A stretch of DNA of 64,000 bases from Rhizobium sp. NZLR1 (GCF_017357385.1 NZ_CP071635.1:124001-188000), one strand, 5' to 3'. Numbered from the stretch's first letter, positions 55,758-64,000 are shown. Program-made: numbers and translations. The notes: generated from the letters alone by a model not told the origin.

Positions 55758-56207
55758 CTACCGCCAGACGGCCCCCCCGAATTGACCAGTCGCGTCTTTT
55801 GGGGTGATCCCCGACAGGTCGCAGTGGTTGGCATTTTCTGGTCGGGCAGCTTGGATTAGCCGCGCACTTTTGACCGGCGCATTTATCATGCAATACGCGT
55901 TAAAGCGTGCGGGTAGCCCTGGCAATGTATTCGCCTGGTTGCCATTTGGCCTGCAGTTGACGCTTGCCCCCTCCAAACGTCCGGATGGATCCACAGGCTC
56001 ACCGCTGAAGTCGCATGTTTTTCCGGTTGACGTTCCCGGATTTCCAACCGGGCCGGCAAGCGTGACGCCGCGGATCACGATGCCAGTTTCTACGGGCTTC
56101 GCCGCGACCTTGCCTTTTTGATGCTCCTCAGCCGCTGCCGCCTGCGCGAAGGTGACGGTCAGAGCGAAAGCAGCAAGGCATCCGAAAGCTCTCAAAGTAT
56201 CAGTCAT
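55758..56207 (-). CDS. rhiC: secreted rhizosphere protein RhiC
   Basis: 149 residues from the ATG at 56207 with a perfect GAGGAG upstream. Signal peptide ('LRAFGCLAAFALTVTFAQAA'), then a small domain with several cysteines ('GKTCDFSGEP', 'NCRPNGNQ', 'AYCMINAP', 'NHCDLSG') that may form disulfides. Third gene of rhiABC; periplasmic or secreted, function unknown. Confidence 0.88.
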   Translation of the reverse strand: MTDTLRAFGCLAAFALTVTFAQAAAAEEHQKGKVAAKPVETGIVIRGVTLAGPVGNPGTSTGKTCDFSGEPVDPSGRLEGASVNCRPNGNQANTLPGLPARFNAYCMINAPVKSARLIQAARPENANHCDLSGITPKDATGQFGGAVWR

Positions 56208-56295
56208 CAAACTTCTCCTCTTTTGCCGGCCGGCAAGATGTCGCTTCCGGACCGATGTCTCTGAATCGAATGAAAGGACCTGCGCGCCTTTCAAG

Positions 56296-56883
56296 TTACC
56301 GAAACTTGATCAGGTAGTTCACGGCCACGTTCTTGGGACGCGTCTCAAGAGCGGTGCGTGCCGGACTTTCCGGCAAGCCTGTCGATTTGCTTGAAATGGA
56401 AGTTCCGGCGGCACTGCCCTGTTGCGAAATTCCCGCCGGCGTCGTTATCTCATAGGGATGCGCGTGAACTTGCAGAGCATCGCATTGGAGTGATCCAACA
56501 ACATTCGCAACATTATTGCCGGTTGGATCTAGCCGTCGTTTCGCGTCAGGGTCCATACCGCCACCGGCATCGAAACCGCGCAGGAACAGCCCACGGTAGT
56601 CTGGAATCCGAAATTCCAGATCGGCCGTAGAATTCCGCTCTCCATAGAGTCCGCCGAGAACGGCGTAGAGTTCTGGATAGGCGGCTGCCCTGAGATAGCG
56701 TCCATCGCAAAGCATCCATCCCTGGGCTTCGACGTAGCTGATAGGAGCTTCCGCATTTGTACCCGTAGCCACGCCAGAGCTTGCGCATGGTGTGTTGCTC
56801 CAGATTGTATTGACCGAGCTCGAGATGGGGGCAACTTGCCCCGCAAAGGGACAGACCGCACCGATTGGAGGCCCTGCAAACAT
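56296..56883 (-). CDS. rhiB: rhizosphere protein RhiB, phage tail-collar domain
   Basis: 195 residues from the ATG at 56883 with GAGGAA upstream. Phage tail-collar family: 'GAVCPFAGQVAP', 'GWMLCDGRYLRAAAYPELYA', 'LEFRIPDYRGLFLRGFDAGG' and 'AVNYLIKF' at the end. Such domains occur in tail fibres and in bacterial proteins of unclear role. Second gene of rhiABC. Confidence 0.9.
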   Translation of the reverse strand: MFAGPPIGAVCPFAGQVAPISSSVNTIWSNTPCASSGVATGTNAEAPISYVEAQGWMLCDGRYLRAAAYPELYAVLGGLYGERNSTADLEFRIPDYRGLFLRGFDAGGGMDPDAKRRLDPTGNNVANVVGSLQCDALQVHAHPYEITTPAGISQQGSAAGTSISSKSTGLPESPARTALETRPKNVAVNYLIKFR

Positions 56884-56953
56884 CTTTGGTTCCTCGGTCA
56901 AGATTGATGCGTGAGGGAAGGAATGCCAATTATTATCAACAACAGGTACTCCC

Positions 56954-56991
56954 AGGCATCAGCTCCGCCCTGACGGGCGGAGCTGATGCCT
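56954..56991 (-). terminator. 17-base-pair perfect hairpin between rhiA and rhiB
   Basis: Arms 56954-56970 and 56975-56991 pair perfectly around TGAC. No U-run follows in the transcript direction, so it is more likely a stabiliser or processing site for the 3' end of a short rhiA mRNA, or a partial terminator. Confidence 0.75.
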
Positions 56992-57004
56992 ATTCACCTT
57001 GCCA

Positions 57005-57700
57005 TCAAGCCGGGTTGATATCCCAGGTATTGTCCTCTTGGAGCACGCCTACGAGATTGAAGACGGCAGAGGGAAACTTGGCTTCCCTGGTCTGGGTGAT
57101 CGTGTCGATACTGAGCACCGAGCCGATATTCACATTTGTTCCCGCCGCAATCCAATAGCTCGGAGTTGGCGTGAACGTGTGGAGCAGATTGGTGCCCGCT
57201 TGTGCAACATAAGTTCCCGTTCCGGACATGCCGATGCCCACGGAGAACCGGTTGTTTGGCACATTGGCAGCATCGTTAATGACCAATGATCCTGCAGGAT
57301 CACCCTTGATCGGCGCGGTCAGGCCAGGTCCATCACTTAATGAAAAAGTAGTGGTGTTTCTCCCGCTGGGGCTGCAGTCCTCCACCCCGGAGGAAAGAAA
57401 GTCCACGCCAGGAATCAGTTGTCCCGTGTCGCTCCAGACGAAATTATAGGCGAGCTCCCAACTGAATTTGATTTGATTGCCAACCCGAATTTTATACGGA
57501 GAGCAGAACCATGCCAAAGAGAAGACATTGGCAACAGGTTGAGGCATCTTTTGATAGACATAGAAGGTCCAAGGTTGCGCCGATCGATTCTTCAACAGCA
57601 ACGAATATTGCGTTCCTTGGGCAAGCGCCGCGCTTCCCGGCTGAGATGCACGGGCATGATCCGTCATTTCCTTGTCTACGTAGCTGACATGCAAGGACAT
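57005..57700 (-). CDS. rhiA: rhizosphere-expressed protein RhiA
   Basis: 231 residues from the ATG at 57700 with GGGAG upstream. Beta-rich protein without signal peptide: 'HVSYVDKEMTDHARASQPGS', 'WTFYVYQKMPQPVANVFSLA', 'DGPGLTAPIKGDPAGSLVIN'. It matches RhiA, an abundant cytoplasmic protein made in the rhizosphere under RhiR control. First gene of rhiABC, with a candidate RhiR site 140 bases upstream. Confidence 0.92.
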   Translation of the reverse strand: MSLHVSYVDKEMTDHARASQPGSAALAQGTQYSLLLKNRSAQPWTFYVYQKMPQPVANVFSLAWFCSPYKIRVGNQIKFSWELAYNFVWSDTGQLIPGVDFLSSGVEDCSPSGRNTTTFSLSDGPGLTAPIKGDPAGSLVINDAANVPNNRFSVGIGMSGTGTYVAQAGTNLLHTFTPTPSYWIAAGTNVNIGSVLSIDTITQTREAKFPSAVFNLVGVLQEDNTWDINPA

Positions 57701-57838
57701 TTGATTCTCCCTTTCCGCTGATTTTCTATCTTCACGCCAGGACTGATCCAATCGTTTGGACCGCTTCTTTGCCCAGCTCCAACTGAGGCGAGTGTTATTG
57801 GAGGCACCAATTCAGCTATAAGTATTTCTGGGTGACGT

Positions 57839-57856
57839 AAATGAGTAGATATACTC
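57839..57856 (-). promoter_or_regulatory. candidate RhiR box upstream of rhiA
   Basis: On the minus strand GAGTATATCTACTCATTT. It shares GAGTA-N4-TACTCATTT with the site before rhiI. Centre is 147 bases from the rhiA ATG. Confidence 0.65.
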
Positions 57857-58212
57857 CCTGACAGACTACCATTAACCCACAGCCATGCCCCCGAGACCCG
57901 GGACGGTAAGAGCGGTCGAAGCCTATTTAGTCGGTAGCAGATAAGCACCGGCCGAGATGGTTTTCTAACGCAATCACACCAAACGAAAAGCGGCCTGAGA
58001 GCCGGCTCGATCGAGCCTTTAGGCGTCTTTGAGCACACCGATGCTCTGCAATTTCACTCTAGCGGCACGAGATGTCGGCATTCTAAACCCGTTGCCCGAT
58101 CTTTCCGAAACCGCCTTCCCACGCCGCGCGGGATTGTCCGGATTCAAATCATGATTGCGCGACGAATGCTGCGCGAGAAAGTCGCCAATCATCCTCGCCC
58201 CAGCGCAGAGGT
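57857..58212. other. gap between the rhiA and rhiI promoters
   Basis: 355 bases, no gene recognised. The frame at 58019-58260 on the minus strand has no coding support. Confidence 0.35.
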
Positions 58213-58230
58213 GAGTAATTCTACTCATTT
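58213..58230 (+). promoter_or_regulatory. candidate RhiR box upstream of rhiI
   Basis: GAGTAATTCTACTCATTT, arms GAGTA/TACTC around ATTC. Centre is 55 bases before the rhiI ATG, which would suit activation at about -42 with a short leader. Confidence 0.65.
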
Positions 58231-58276
58231 TGAAGGACCGAAAGATCGTGCATAGTGATCCGGGGGTCAGGTAGCG

Positions 58277-58831
58277 ATGATCAAGATTTGCATTGGGCAC
58301 TCTCGGGCTAACGCCGCAATCATGGAGAAAATCTGGCGATTTCGACACCAGCAATTTGTGGAACGACGTGGGTGGGAGGCGTTACGCAAGAGTGACAGAC
58401 GGGAAATAGATCAGTTCGATCACGATTGCGCTATTCATTTTAGCGTTCTCAAGAACAATGCGGTGATCGGGTATTCTCGGCTCCTTCCTACTGTGCAGCC
58501 ACATCTTCTCTCAACCGTCTACCCGCAAATCATGCGAGGTCAAAAGTGGCCAAGGTCGCACGACGTTTTCGAATGGACGCGGTGGGCGGTCGCAAGCGGT
58601 GACGAAAAGATTGACGGGGTTCCAGTATCGCGTGTTTTGATGATCGGGTTGATGGAGTTTTGCCGCGTTGCTGGCATTACCTCGCTCATCGGCGAGACGC
58701 ACCCAAAGCTGATAAACTCGTTGCATGCCAACGGGTGGCAAACACACATCCTCTCAGAGCCTAGCACTTTCGAAAAAGAATTAGTCGTGCCGCTCGAAGT
58801 CATCCCATCGTCCTTTCCGCAGACGTTTTAG
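58277..58831 (+). CDS. rhiI: acyl-homoserine lactone synthase RhiI
   Basis: 184 residues. LuxI-family invariant residues are all seen: Arg and Phe in 'RFRHQQFVERRGW', the acidic pair in 'EIDQFDHDCAIHF', Arg in 'IGYSRLLPT', and Glu/Arg in 'VFEWTRWAV'. Makes the signal read by RhiR. Divergent from rhiABC. Confidence 0.95.
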   Translation: MIKICIGHSRANAAIMEKIWRFRHQQFVERRGWEALRKSDRREIDQFDHDCAIHFSVLKNNAVIGYSRLLPTVQPHLLSTVYPQIMRGQKWPRSHDVFEWTRWAVASGDEKIDGVPVSRVLMIGLMEFCRVAGITSLIGETHPKLINSLHANGWQTHILSEPSTFEKELVVPLEVIPSSFPQTF

Positions 58832-59179
58832 GCAATTAGCTGGTATAGGAAATTCCGCTCGATGTTTGAACATTACGTCTCAGGAAGTTTTGGTCACCAA
58901 TTCGCCGCCAGTCCGGCTCACAAGCGAGGACGAGTCCCCGCCTGGAATTCTTTTGTACAAGCGGCGCCGCATCGCAGGCAGACCCGCTTCTTTACCGGGC
59001 GATTGTCGTACGCTCAATGCATAGGTCAGAGAGCCAGCCGCGTAGCCGCCCGGATCGATTGCAGCCAAATACTTCCGCAGCCTATGCCACCCTAGAACGG
59101 CATGGGACAATGTACCTCAGTCAATCGCGTCATTGGCCCCTTAGGGGGACGGCGAGGAAAACCAACGGAGAGTCATAAC
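58832..59179. other. gap between rhiI and the small peptide gene
   Basis: About 350 bases. A minus-strand frame (58880-59110) reads 'AIDPGGYAAGSLTYALSVRQ' but has no supporting family or ribosome site. No GAGTA-N4-TACTC box was found. Confidence 0.35.
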
Positions 59180-59338
59180 ATGGAAACGATAGCTAGCCGT
59201 AAGCCCATTGATCCAATCGGTAGCGAGTTGAGCGTGTTTGCCAAGGCGCCGCGCGTCGGACCGACCCCTTCGACCACAGAAATTGCTGCCATGATCAAGG
59301 GGGGCAAGCCAGGAGACATGGACAAACTGGACGTTTAA
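59180..59338 (+). CDS. 52-residue peptide beside an asparagine-synthetase-like gene
   Basis: ATG at 59180 with ACGGAG upstream. Sequence begins 'METIASRKPIDPIGSELSVF', has a Pro/Thr-rich middle ('RVGPTPSTTEIAA') and ends 'GGKPGDMDKLDV'. No Cys, no signal peptide. It lies 72 bases before a full asparagine-synthetase-like ligase and downstream of rhiI, so it may be a substrate peptide. A lasso-type core beginning at Gly would be only 12 residues with Asp at position 8, and Thr at -2 is absent, so a lasso peptide is unlikely as such. Confidence 0.6.
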   Translation: METIASRKPIDPIGSELSVFAKAPRVGPTPSTTEIAAMIKGGKPGDMDKLDV

Positions 59339-59410
59339 GTTTCATCCGTGTGACCGTCGCCAAGGCGGCGGTCACTGCCCTTTAGATTTTCATCAACCAA
59401 GCGATCATCC

Positions 59411-61009
59411 ATGTTCAAGGGAACGATTGACCGAGGTCATCTCGAGTGCGTGGCTGAGCCCCCGATGTATCCGCCGCCCTACCCCAACATCTCTATCAAG
59501 ATCCTAGACCATCCTTTGCTCGAAAACTTCCGGTGGGACACCGCTGATCAAATCATCCTGATCTGCCGCGAGCGTTCGGCCGAACCGAATGGGCAGGTTA
59601 TGGCGCTCAGGGATTGGCCGATAGAACGAGCGCATGATTTCTGTGCTTTTGGACAATGGCGATTGGACTATCAGACAATTTCGATCAATCGCCATTCCGG
59701 CACGGTTACCTTCAGCGCCGGACATGGAGGTGTTGCGCCACTTTATCTGAAGGTCAGCGGCGAGCGAATTGATCTCTCTTGGTCGATAGCGGACTTTTAT
59801 TCGGGCATGACCCTGGCCGACGTCGACACGGACCGAACTGGTCTGCGTCTTGTGGGGACGCTCCCCTATGCAACAACCACGATGTTTCGCGGTGTTTTCA
59901 TGCTGACCGAGCGCGCGTCACTTTGCATCAGCAGGACGGGAGCCGTCGAGACGCACTATCCGCCTCCGGCACCGTATTTCATCCCGACCCCGCTTGTGGA
60001 TGAGGCCGATGTTGCAGCCGCAGCATGCCGTTTGATCGACGCTCTGCTGCGTCGCTGGCCGCTCACACCCGCCCTCACGGCTAGCGAATTCAGCGGAGGA
60101 TTGGATTCGGCAGTCGTTGCCGCCATTTTGGCGGGGCAGCATCCTGACGCCCTGCAAACCTATGCCTTAGAGGTCGAGGGGCCAGCTCGAAGTCAACAGA
60201 CTTCGCGGCGCGAAATAGCAATCGAGCACTTTGGCTTCCACGACCAAACGCTGCGTGTTGACACGATACCAATGGTTCCGTGTGGGTTCGAAGTGAGTAG
60301 CGACTACGTTCCCGCTCCCTACAATGCCGATCTGCAGCGGCCTCTCCATCAACTATTGAAGTCGCTCACAACTGCCTCAGCCCCACGGGCGGTCGCAACT
60401 GGCACAGGCGGTGATGAGTTGCTAATGGCCCATGCTTTCGAGCAAAATCACGAGCAATTCGCTCGTAATGTTAGCGATTCATTCCTTCCTGCGATCCTTC
60501 CCTCCGCCATGACGCTGGTGCTCAAAAACCGATTGCCCGACTATGCAGCAAGCTGCGATCGGGCACCCTTTCCTATTCTGCCGATCTCGGTATTGGAGGC
60601 ACACGCCGCGCGGGCTCCTTTGTTTGCGAGCCATGGCATATGGCCAATTAGCCCATTCGCCCAGCCAGAAGCCGTACGATTTTATCGGAGTTTGCCTTTA
60701 GCCTGGAGGCACGAAAAGGCGCTGCATCGCCGGATGTTGGAACGGCTTGGATATCCCGAACGGTTCTTCACCGTTTCTATACGAGAAAATTTCGAAAACT
60801 ATCTGTCCGGCTCGCTGATTATCGGTGCTAGCGAGATCACTAGTCAATTATCCCGCCGTTGCCTGCTGCATGAACTGGGACTGATCGATGCTGACCGCCT
60901 GATCGCCGCAATAGACGCTATCCGATACGATTCTCCGCTTGGCGAGCTCGGCTTTATCTTCCACGCGATTAACGTTGAACACATGCTTCGGCGAATTGAC
61001 GGAACTTGA
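59411..61009 (+). CDS. asparagine-synthetase-like amide ligase
   Basis: 532 residues. The C-terminal PP-loop ATP-pyrophosphatase domain is intact: 'TASEFSGGLDSAVVAAILAG' (SGGxDS), 'ATGTGGDELLMAHAF', and 'PISPFAQPEAVRFYRSLPL'. The N-terminal glutaminase-like domain keeps the fold ('ISINRHSGTVTFSAGHGGVA', 'LPYATTTMFRGVFML') but lacks the N-terminal cysteine, so it cannot use glutamine. This design is that of beta-lactam synthetases and lasso cyclases, which adenylate a carboxylate and close an amide bond. It lies behind a small peptide gene and rhiI. No protease or recognition-element gene is seen. Confidence 0.85.
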   Translation: MFKGTIDRGHLECVAEPPMYPPPYPNISIKILDHPLLENFRWDTADQIILICRERSAEPNGQVMALRDWPIERAHDFCAFGQWRLDYQTISINRHSGTVTFSAGHGGVAPLYLKVSGERIDLSWSIADFYSGMTLADVDTDRTGLRLVGTLPYATTTMFRGVFMLTERASLCISRTGAVETHYPPPAPYFIPTPLVDEADVAAAACRLIDALLRRWPLTPALTASEFSGGLDSAVVAAILAGQHPDALQTYALEVEGPARSQQTSRREIAIEHFGFHDQTLRVDTIPMVPCGFEVSSDYVPAPYNADLQRPLHQLLKSLTTASAPRAVATGTGGDELLMAHAFEQNHEQFARNVSDSFLPAILPSAMTLVLKNRLPDYAASCDRAPFPILPISVLEAHAARAPLFASHGIWPISPFAQPEAVRFYRSLPLAWRHEKALHRRMLERLGYPERFFTVSIRENFENYLSGSLIIGASEITSQLSRRCLLHELGLIDADRLIAAIDAIRYDSPLGELGFIFHAINVEHMLRRIDGT

Positions 61010-61049
61010 AGGAGATCACCCATCGGGACTTCGACACGCCTGCAATTAG

Positions 61050-61571
61050 GTCCCTTACAATTCCGCCTGGTGCCGTCGCGAGGCAGATCGTGATTACTCT
61101 CGCAATACCGGCCAATAAGACTTTCGATTTCCTTCGCTACAGATAGAACCCGGCCGTCCGCACCTCGTGCACCAATAATCTGAATACCGATAGGTAGCCC
61201 CGTGGCGCTAAAACCGCAGGAGACCACACATTCAGGTTGCCCTGTCAAATTTAGCGGGTAGCTAAAGCCAGTCCATTCAGTCCAACTCTTGACTCCGGTA
61301 TCGGGTGGAGCGTTCATGGCCGTTGCAAAAGGGAGATGGGCGGCGGCGGGCGAGATAACGACGTCCACGCCGTTTAAAGCCACATCCAATGATGATCGAA
61401 CAAGTCCAAGACGTCATCGATTGGAAGTGTAAATGGGATGATGGATGCGCCCTGATCTGCTAGCGTTTCCATCGCTGACGACACAGCGATATCGATTTCA
61501 GCATTAAGCGCTCCGACTGGAGGTTGTCTCCAGAAACCTATTTTCATCGAGCGAAAACTAACCTCTAACAT
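61050..61571 (-). pseudogene. amidase-family C-terminal remnant
   Basis: Starting inside the gene ('FWRQPPVGALNAEIDIAV', 'ETLADQGASIIPFTLPIDD'), a frame slip near 61380 leads to 'VDVVISPAAAHLPFATAM', 'FSYPLNLTGQPECVVSCGFS', 'TGLPIGIQIIGARGADG'. The Ser-Ser-Lys catalytic part is missing. It faces the ligase gene. Confidence 0.8.
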
Positions 61572-61644
61572 CGCCCTCTTACCGGCACGAGCGCCGGCAA
61601 GGTCCCCTCCTGCCCGCCCCTCACGGCATAGCCGCTGGGACGGG

Positions 61645-62064
61645 TTAATTGGTTTCTCTGCGTTCCGCGTCCAGCCAGTTTTCGAGCTTCAGTCCGGGAT
61701 ACGCCAGGAAGTCCCGCGTGTTGTTGGTCACCAATACCGTGTCCAGAGCGATCGCATGCGATGCGATCAGTTTGTCGAGATGATCTTTCTTCCGGTCTCT
61801 CGTCGCCATTCGAACCGGACCGTAGGCACGCGCTGCTGCGATCCCAAACGGCTCTACCGTGATTAGCTCGGCCAGGGCGGAGAGATTATCAAGTTCTCGT
61901 TCCGGATCATCGGATGCGGAAACACCGTACTCGAGTTCCGCGAAGGTGATGGCGGACATCACCACGTCCCCCACATAGCAACTGGCAAAGCGGCGAGCGA
62001 CCTGCTCCGGCTGGTTTTTCATCAGGTAGATACACATGTTCGTATCGAGCATGTAGCGCGCCAT
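61645..62064 (-). CDS. vapC: toxin VapC, PIN-domain RNase
   Basis: 139 residues. PIN-domain acidic residues: 'YMLDTNMCIYLMK', Glu in 'AITFAELEYGV', Asp in 'DHLDKLIASHAIALDTVLVT' and 'NNTRDF'. Cleaves RNA when free of VapB. Start overlaps the vapB stop (TGATG). Confidence 0.95.
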   Translation of the reverse strand: MARYMLDTNMCIYLMKNQPEQVARRFASCYVGDVVMSAITFAELEYGVSASDDPERELDNLSALAELITVEPFGIAAARAYGPVRMATRDRKKDHLDKLIASHAIALDTVLVTNNTRDFLAYPGLKLENWLDAERRETN

Positions 62065-62300
62065 CAGATCTTGTCCCGCTCGTCTTGCTCATGGGACTCT
62101 CTTCCGTCACGCATGAAATCCGGAGAGAAGCGGGCGAATACATCCAGAACGCCGGCCAGGGAGCGATGCACAGGACGGATGCGAAGCTCGTCGCCGATGC
62201 GCTCGATCTCCAACTCAACATCGGTTCGCTCAAACGCCAGTTCCGCCGGTATGCGAACCGCTTGGGAATTTCCATTCTTGAAAGCTTTAGTGGTGTGCAT
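62064..62300 (-). CDS. vapB: antitoxin VapB
   Basis: 78 residues with a SpoVT/AbrB N-terminus ('AFKNGNSQAVRIPAELAFER') and an acidic tail that binds VapC. Controls its own operon with VapC. Confidence 0.93.
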   Translation of the reverse strand: MHTTKAFKNGNSQAVRIPAELAFERTDVELEIERIGDELRIRPVHRSLAGVLDVFARFSPDFMRDGRESHEQDERDKI

Positions 62301-62322
62301 GTCATTAGCCTTGTGTGTACGT

Positions 62323-62360
62323 GGATGTACTATATCCTAGGCTTTCCAAATAGTACATCC
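62323..62360. promoter_or_regulatory. vapBC operator
   Basis: GGATGTACTA (62323-62332) and TAGTACATCC (62351-62360) form a perfect 10-base inverted repeat around TATATCCTAGG, 23 bases from the vapB ATG. GTGTGTACGT repeats flank both arms. Fits autorepression by the VapBC complex. Confidence 0.7.
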
Positions 62361-62372
62361 CCAGTGTGTACG

Positions 62373-62720
62373 TAAATGTTTGGCGCTTGGGGCGACGGGG
62401 CGCATCTCGCAACAGGGTGAGGTCGCTCGTGCCGAATCGTGTGCTGGTCCACCCGCCAACGGGTATTGGCCAGCAGGGCATCAAGGCGCCCATCCTTCGG
62501 CGGCTCGGGTCGCGCGAGCCCCCGTTTCTTCTGAGCGCGGCCGCGAGGAAGGCCCTGATCCTAGTATCTGGCGGGGGTAGCGGGTCGCCGAAGCGTCGAT
62601 GCGACGTCAATCTTCGTCAACCCCGCGGTTTTGGCCGCCCTACTCTTGCATCCCGCGATCGGAGGGTGAGCACTTTTGCCGATGTTCATAGCCACCCCTG
62701 TCAACTTCATCGAAATGAAA
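62373..62720. other. gap after the vapBC promoter
   Basis: No gene recognised; high-GC frames without starts or families. Confidence 0.35.
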
Positions 62721-63662
62721 TCAGAAATTTGTCCACCGAACTTGATAGGCCTTGCCGTTTATCGTGACGTCGCTGACCAAATAGCCCCGATCGGCGGGTA
62801 CTTCAAAAACAGCGCGGACAGCCTTTTCAGCTGTTCCACGCGTAATTTTCCAGAAGAGGGCCGGTTGCGTCCCATCCGGGCTTGCCCAACCGGCCGTGTT
62901 CAAACCTGCGAAATAGATACCAACCGGATTGGCGAGTGAAATGTTTGCGTCAGTCCGCGCCAATAAATTGACGCCGCCCCCGATGGTCGGGTCACTATGC
63001 CTTTCCGCTTGCCCATAAGCGCCGCATCGAATGAGGTCCTGGTCGTTCGTCAACAACACGCCTTTGGGCGCACGCGTATTGCTCGCCCCGGCGGCGAGTT
63101 CAATCTCTGCGCCAAGAGTGTTGTTCTGTTGGATCAGGTGCATGGCACCCTTAGACGTCCCGCTGTTCCACTTGTTTCTCGGATTATAAGTTCCGGCCGA
63201 GGTCAAAAGATCATTCGGCTGAACCGCAGGGTCTATGTGGCCACGGTAAAGGTCCAAAACTTTAGCTGGATCGGTTGCCGCGAGAAATTGCCAGTATTCG
63301 GGCCCCTCGCAGGTAAATGTCACGCGCGAAATACGCCCGTCGGCCAAGCGGGTTACACTCCACTCGCAATATTCGTCCTGCACGTCCCTGCTTCCGTCAG
63401 CGGTCTTCCAACGCTCTTCGTCGGTGGCCGCATCGATTGCCACCAGGCGGGGAAACGCGGTCCAGCTTATATCTTTTTCGACAGCATCTGCCGCCAACGG
63501 CGTCTTAGCGACGTTGAAGAAGCGTGGGCGCGGGGCGTCAAAATCGTACGTCCGGCTGTCCGGCCTTCGCATCGTCAAGCTGTTGCGACATCCAGTCACT
63601 CCAAGCCTCTTGTTGCTGCTGGTTGAAGTCCTGCAAGAATCCAGGTGGGTCAAAACTTGGCA
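62721..63662 (-). pseudogene. unrecognised protein with a one-base frameshift near its start
   Basis: About 313 residues when joined. The natural start is ATG 63662, overlapping the previous stop (TGATG), giving 'MPSFDPPGFLQDFNQQQQEA' and '...GQPDVRF'; a T-run near 63537-63540 has one base too many and the frame stops. The next frame carries on as 'DAPRPRFFNVAKTPLAADAV', 'VQDEYCEWSVTRLADGRISR', 'FAGLNTAGWASPDGTQPALF'. No domain recognised, no signal peptide. Coupled with the gene at 63663. Confidence 0.6.
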
Positions 63663-64000
63663 TCACGCTTCCTCCGGGTCGGGTAAAACATGGGCGTCGA
63701 CATCCATGCGTAGAAAATCAGTGATCTCAAGAGTGCTGGCGATCGGCAATGTCAGACCGAACTCCGACAAGGGGCGCTTACGGAACTGCCGACGTCTGGA
63801 TTCGGCCAGCCGAAAAATTTCGTCAAAGCCATCTGCCGTACCCAACTTCTCGGTGAGCTTCGTCCAATGGGTCTCGATCATCGTTGCGAACGACTGTTCC
63901 CAGCCGCTTGGATCGACGTCCCATAGGGAGAGGAACTCTGCCCCCATTTCGCCTCCGGGATCGCGAACGGCCTGAACGAAAAGCGCCTCGCCGCTGCCGT
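63663..64000 (-). CDS. unrecognised protein, 5' end outside the window
   Basis: The frame is open to the window edge ('GSGEALFVQAVRDPGGEMGA', 'EFLSLWDVDPSGWEQSFATM', '...LTLPIASTLEITDFLRMDVD'). It overlaps the start of the next gene as TGATG, so the two form an operon. Family not recognised. Confidence 0.6.
   Translation of the reverse strand, partial: GSGEALFVQAVRDPGGEMGAEFLSLWDVDPSGWEQSFATMIETHWTKLTEKLGTADGFDEIFRLAESRRRQFRKRPLSEFGLTLPIASTLEITDFLRMDVDAHVLPDPEEA

Noticed and set aside
56296..57751. A prophage, because RhiB has a tail-collar domain
   Set aside because: No other phage genes; the neighbours identify the rhi operon.
59180..61009. A standard lasso-peptide cluster
   Set aside because: No B-type protease or recognition element, no Thr at -2, and the possible core is too short.

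Overview
The window looks like part of the symbiotic plasmid of a Rhizobium leguminosarum-type nodule symbiont, closest in gene content and order to sv. viciae. The main grounds are the gene set nodABCIJ, nodD, nodFEL, nodMNT, nodO and rhiABC-rhiR-rhiI, the fixABCX-nifA-nifB-fdxN-nifT run, several nod boxes, sigma54/NifA sites, and many insertion-sequence remnants. This assignment rests on recalled protein families and gene order; no database search was possible. nifHDK and nifEN are not in the window.

Layout. 1-5.2 kb: a HAD hydrolase / phosphoribosyltransferase-like pair, a RepA-like partition ATPase that has lost its Walker A motif and has no repB or repC beside it, and a secreted cytochrome c-like protein. 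5.8-16.4 kb: three copies of a nifH upstream region carrying the first 20-35 nifH codons. Copy A (+) lies before a tiny Lys/Gly-rich peptide gene and a secreted NPP1/NLP-like gene. Copy B (-) lies before a split ThDP enzyme, an iron-type alcohol dehydrogenase, phaE and phaC (class III polyester synthase) and a CoA-transferase stub. Copy C (+) lies before a collapsed remnant of that same operon, followed by a Nif11-type precursor peptide and a truncated radical-SAM maturase. 16.5-19.7 kb: IS5/IS427-type element, IS66 fragment, broken serine recombinase and a glutamate dehydrogenase stub.

20.2-29.3 kb: fixABCX behind a good sigma54 promoter and NifA site, then nifA, nifB, fdxN, nifT and a frameshifted methyltransferase. 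29.6-32.0 kb: an intact IS66-family element with 8-bp target duplications. 33-36 kb: a hisC-like aminotransferase behind a degenerate nod box, and a luciferase-like oxidoreductase. 36.3-49.6 kb: the nodulation block. nodABCIJ run leftward and nodD rightward from a shared region holding a nod box and a perfect FNR/FixK-type box; nodFE and L, then nodMNT, follow on the + strand behind their own nod boxes. 49.8-51.1 kb: IS110 and IS21 debris. 51.3-58.8 kb: nodO, an outer-membrane protein gene, and the rhi quorum-sensing block (rhiR, rhiCBA, rhiI). 59.2-64 kb: a small peptide gene with an asparagine-synthetase-like ligase just downstream of rhiI, an amidase remnant, a vapBC pair and two unrecognised genes.

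How it fits together. Flavonoid-bound NodD acts at nod boxes to switch on Nod-factor synthesis (NodABC, FE, L, M), export (NodIJ, probably NodT) and the secreted NodO. RhiR/RhiI control rhizosphere functions, and I find a shared 18-bp palindrome before rhiA and rhiI that could be the RhiR site. NifA with sigma54 controls fix/nif genes and may also control the copy A-C genes, though their -12 elements are imperfect. The least explained parts are those nifH-leader cassettes (NLP-like toxin, polyester pathway, Nif11 RiPP remnant) and the quorum-linked peptide/ligase pair.
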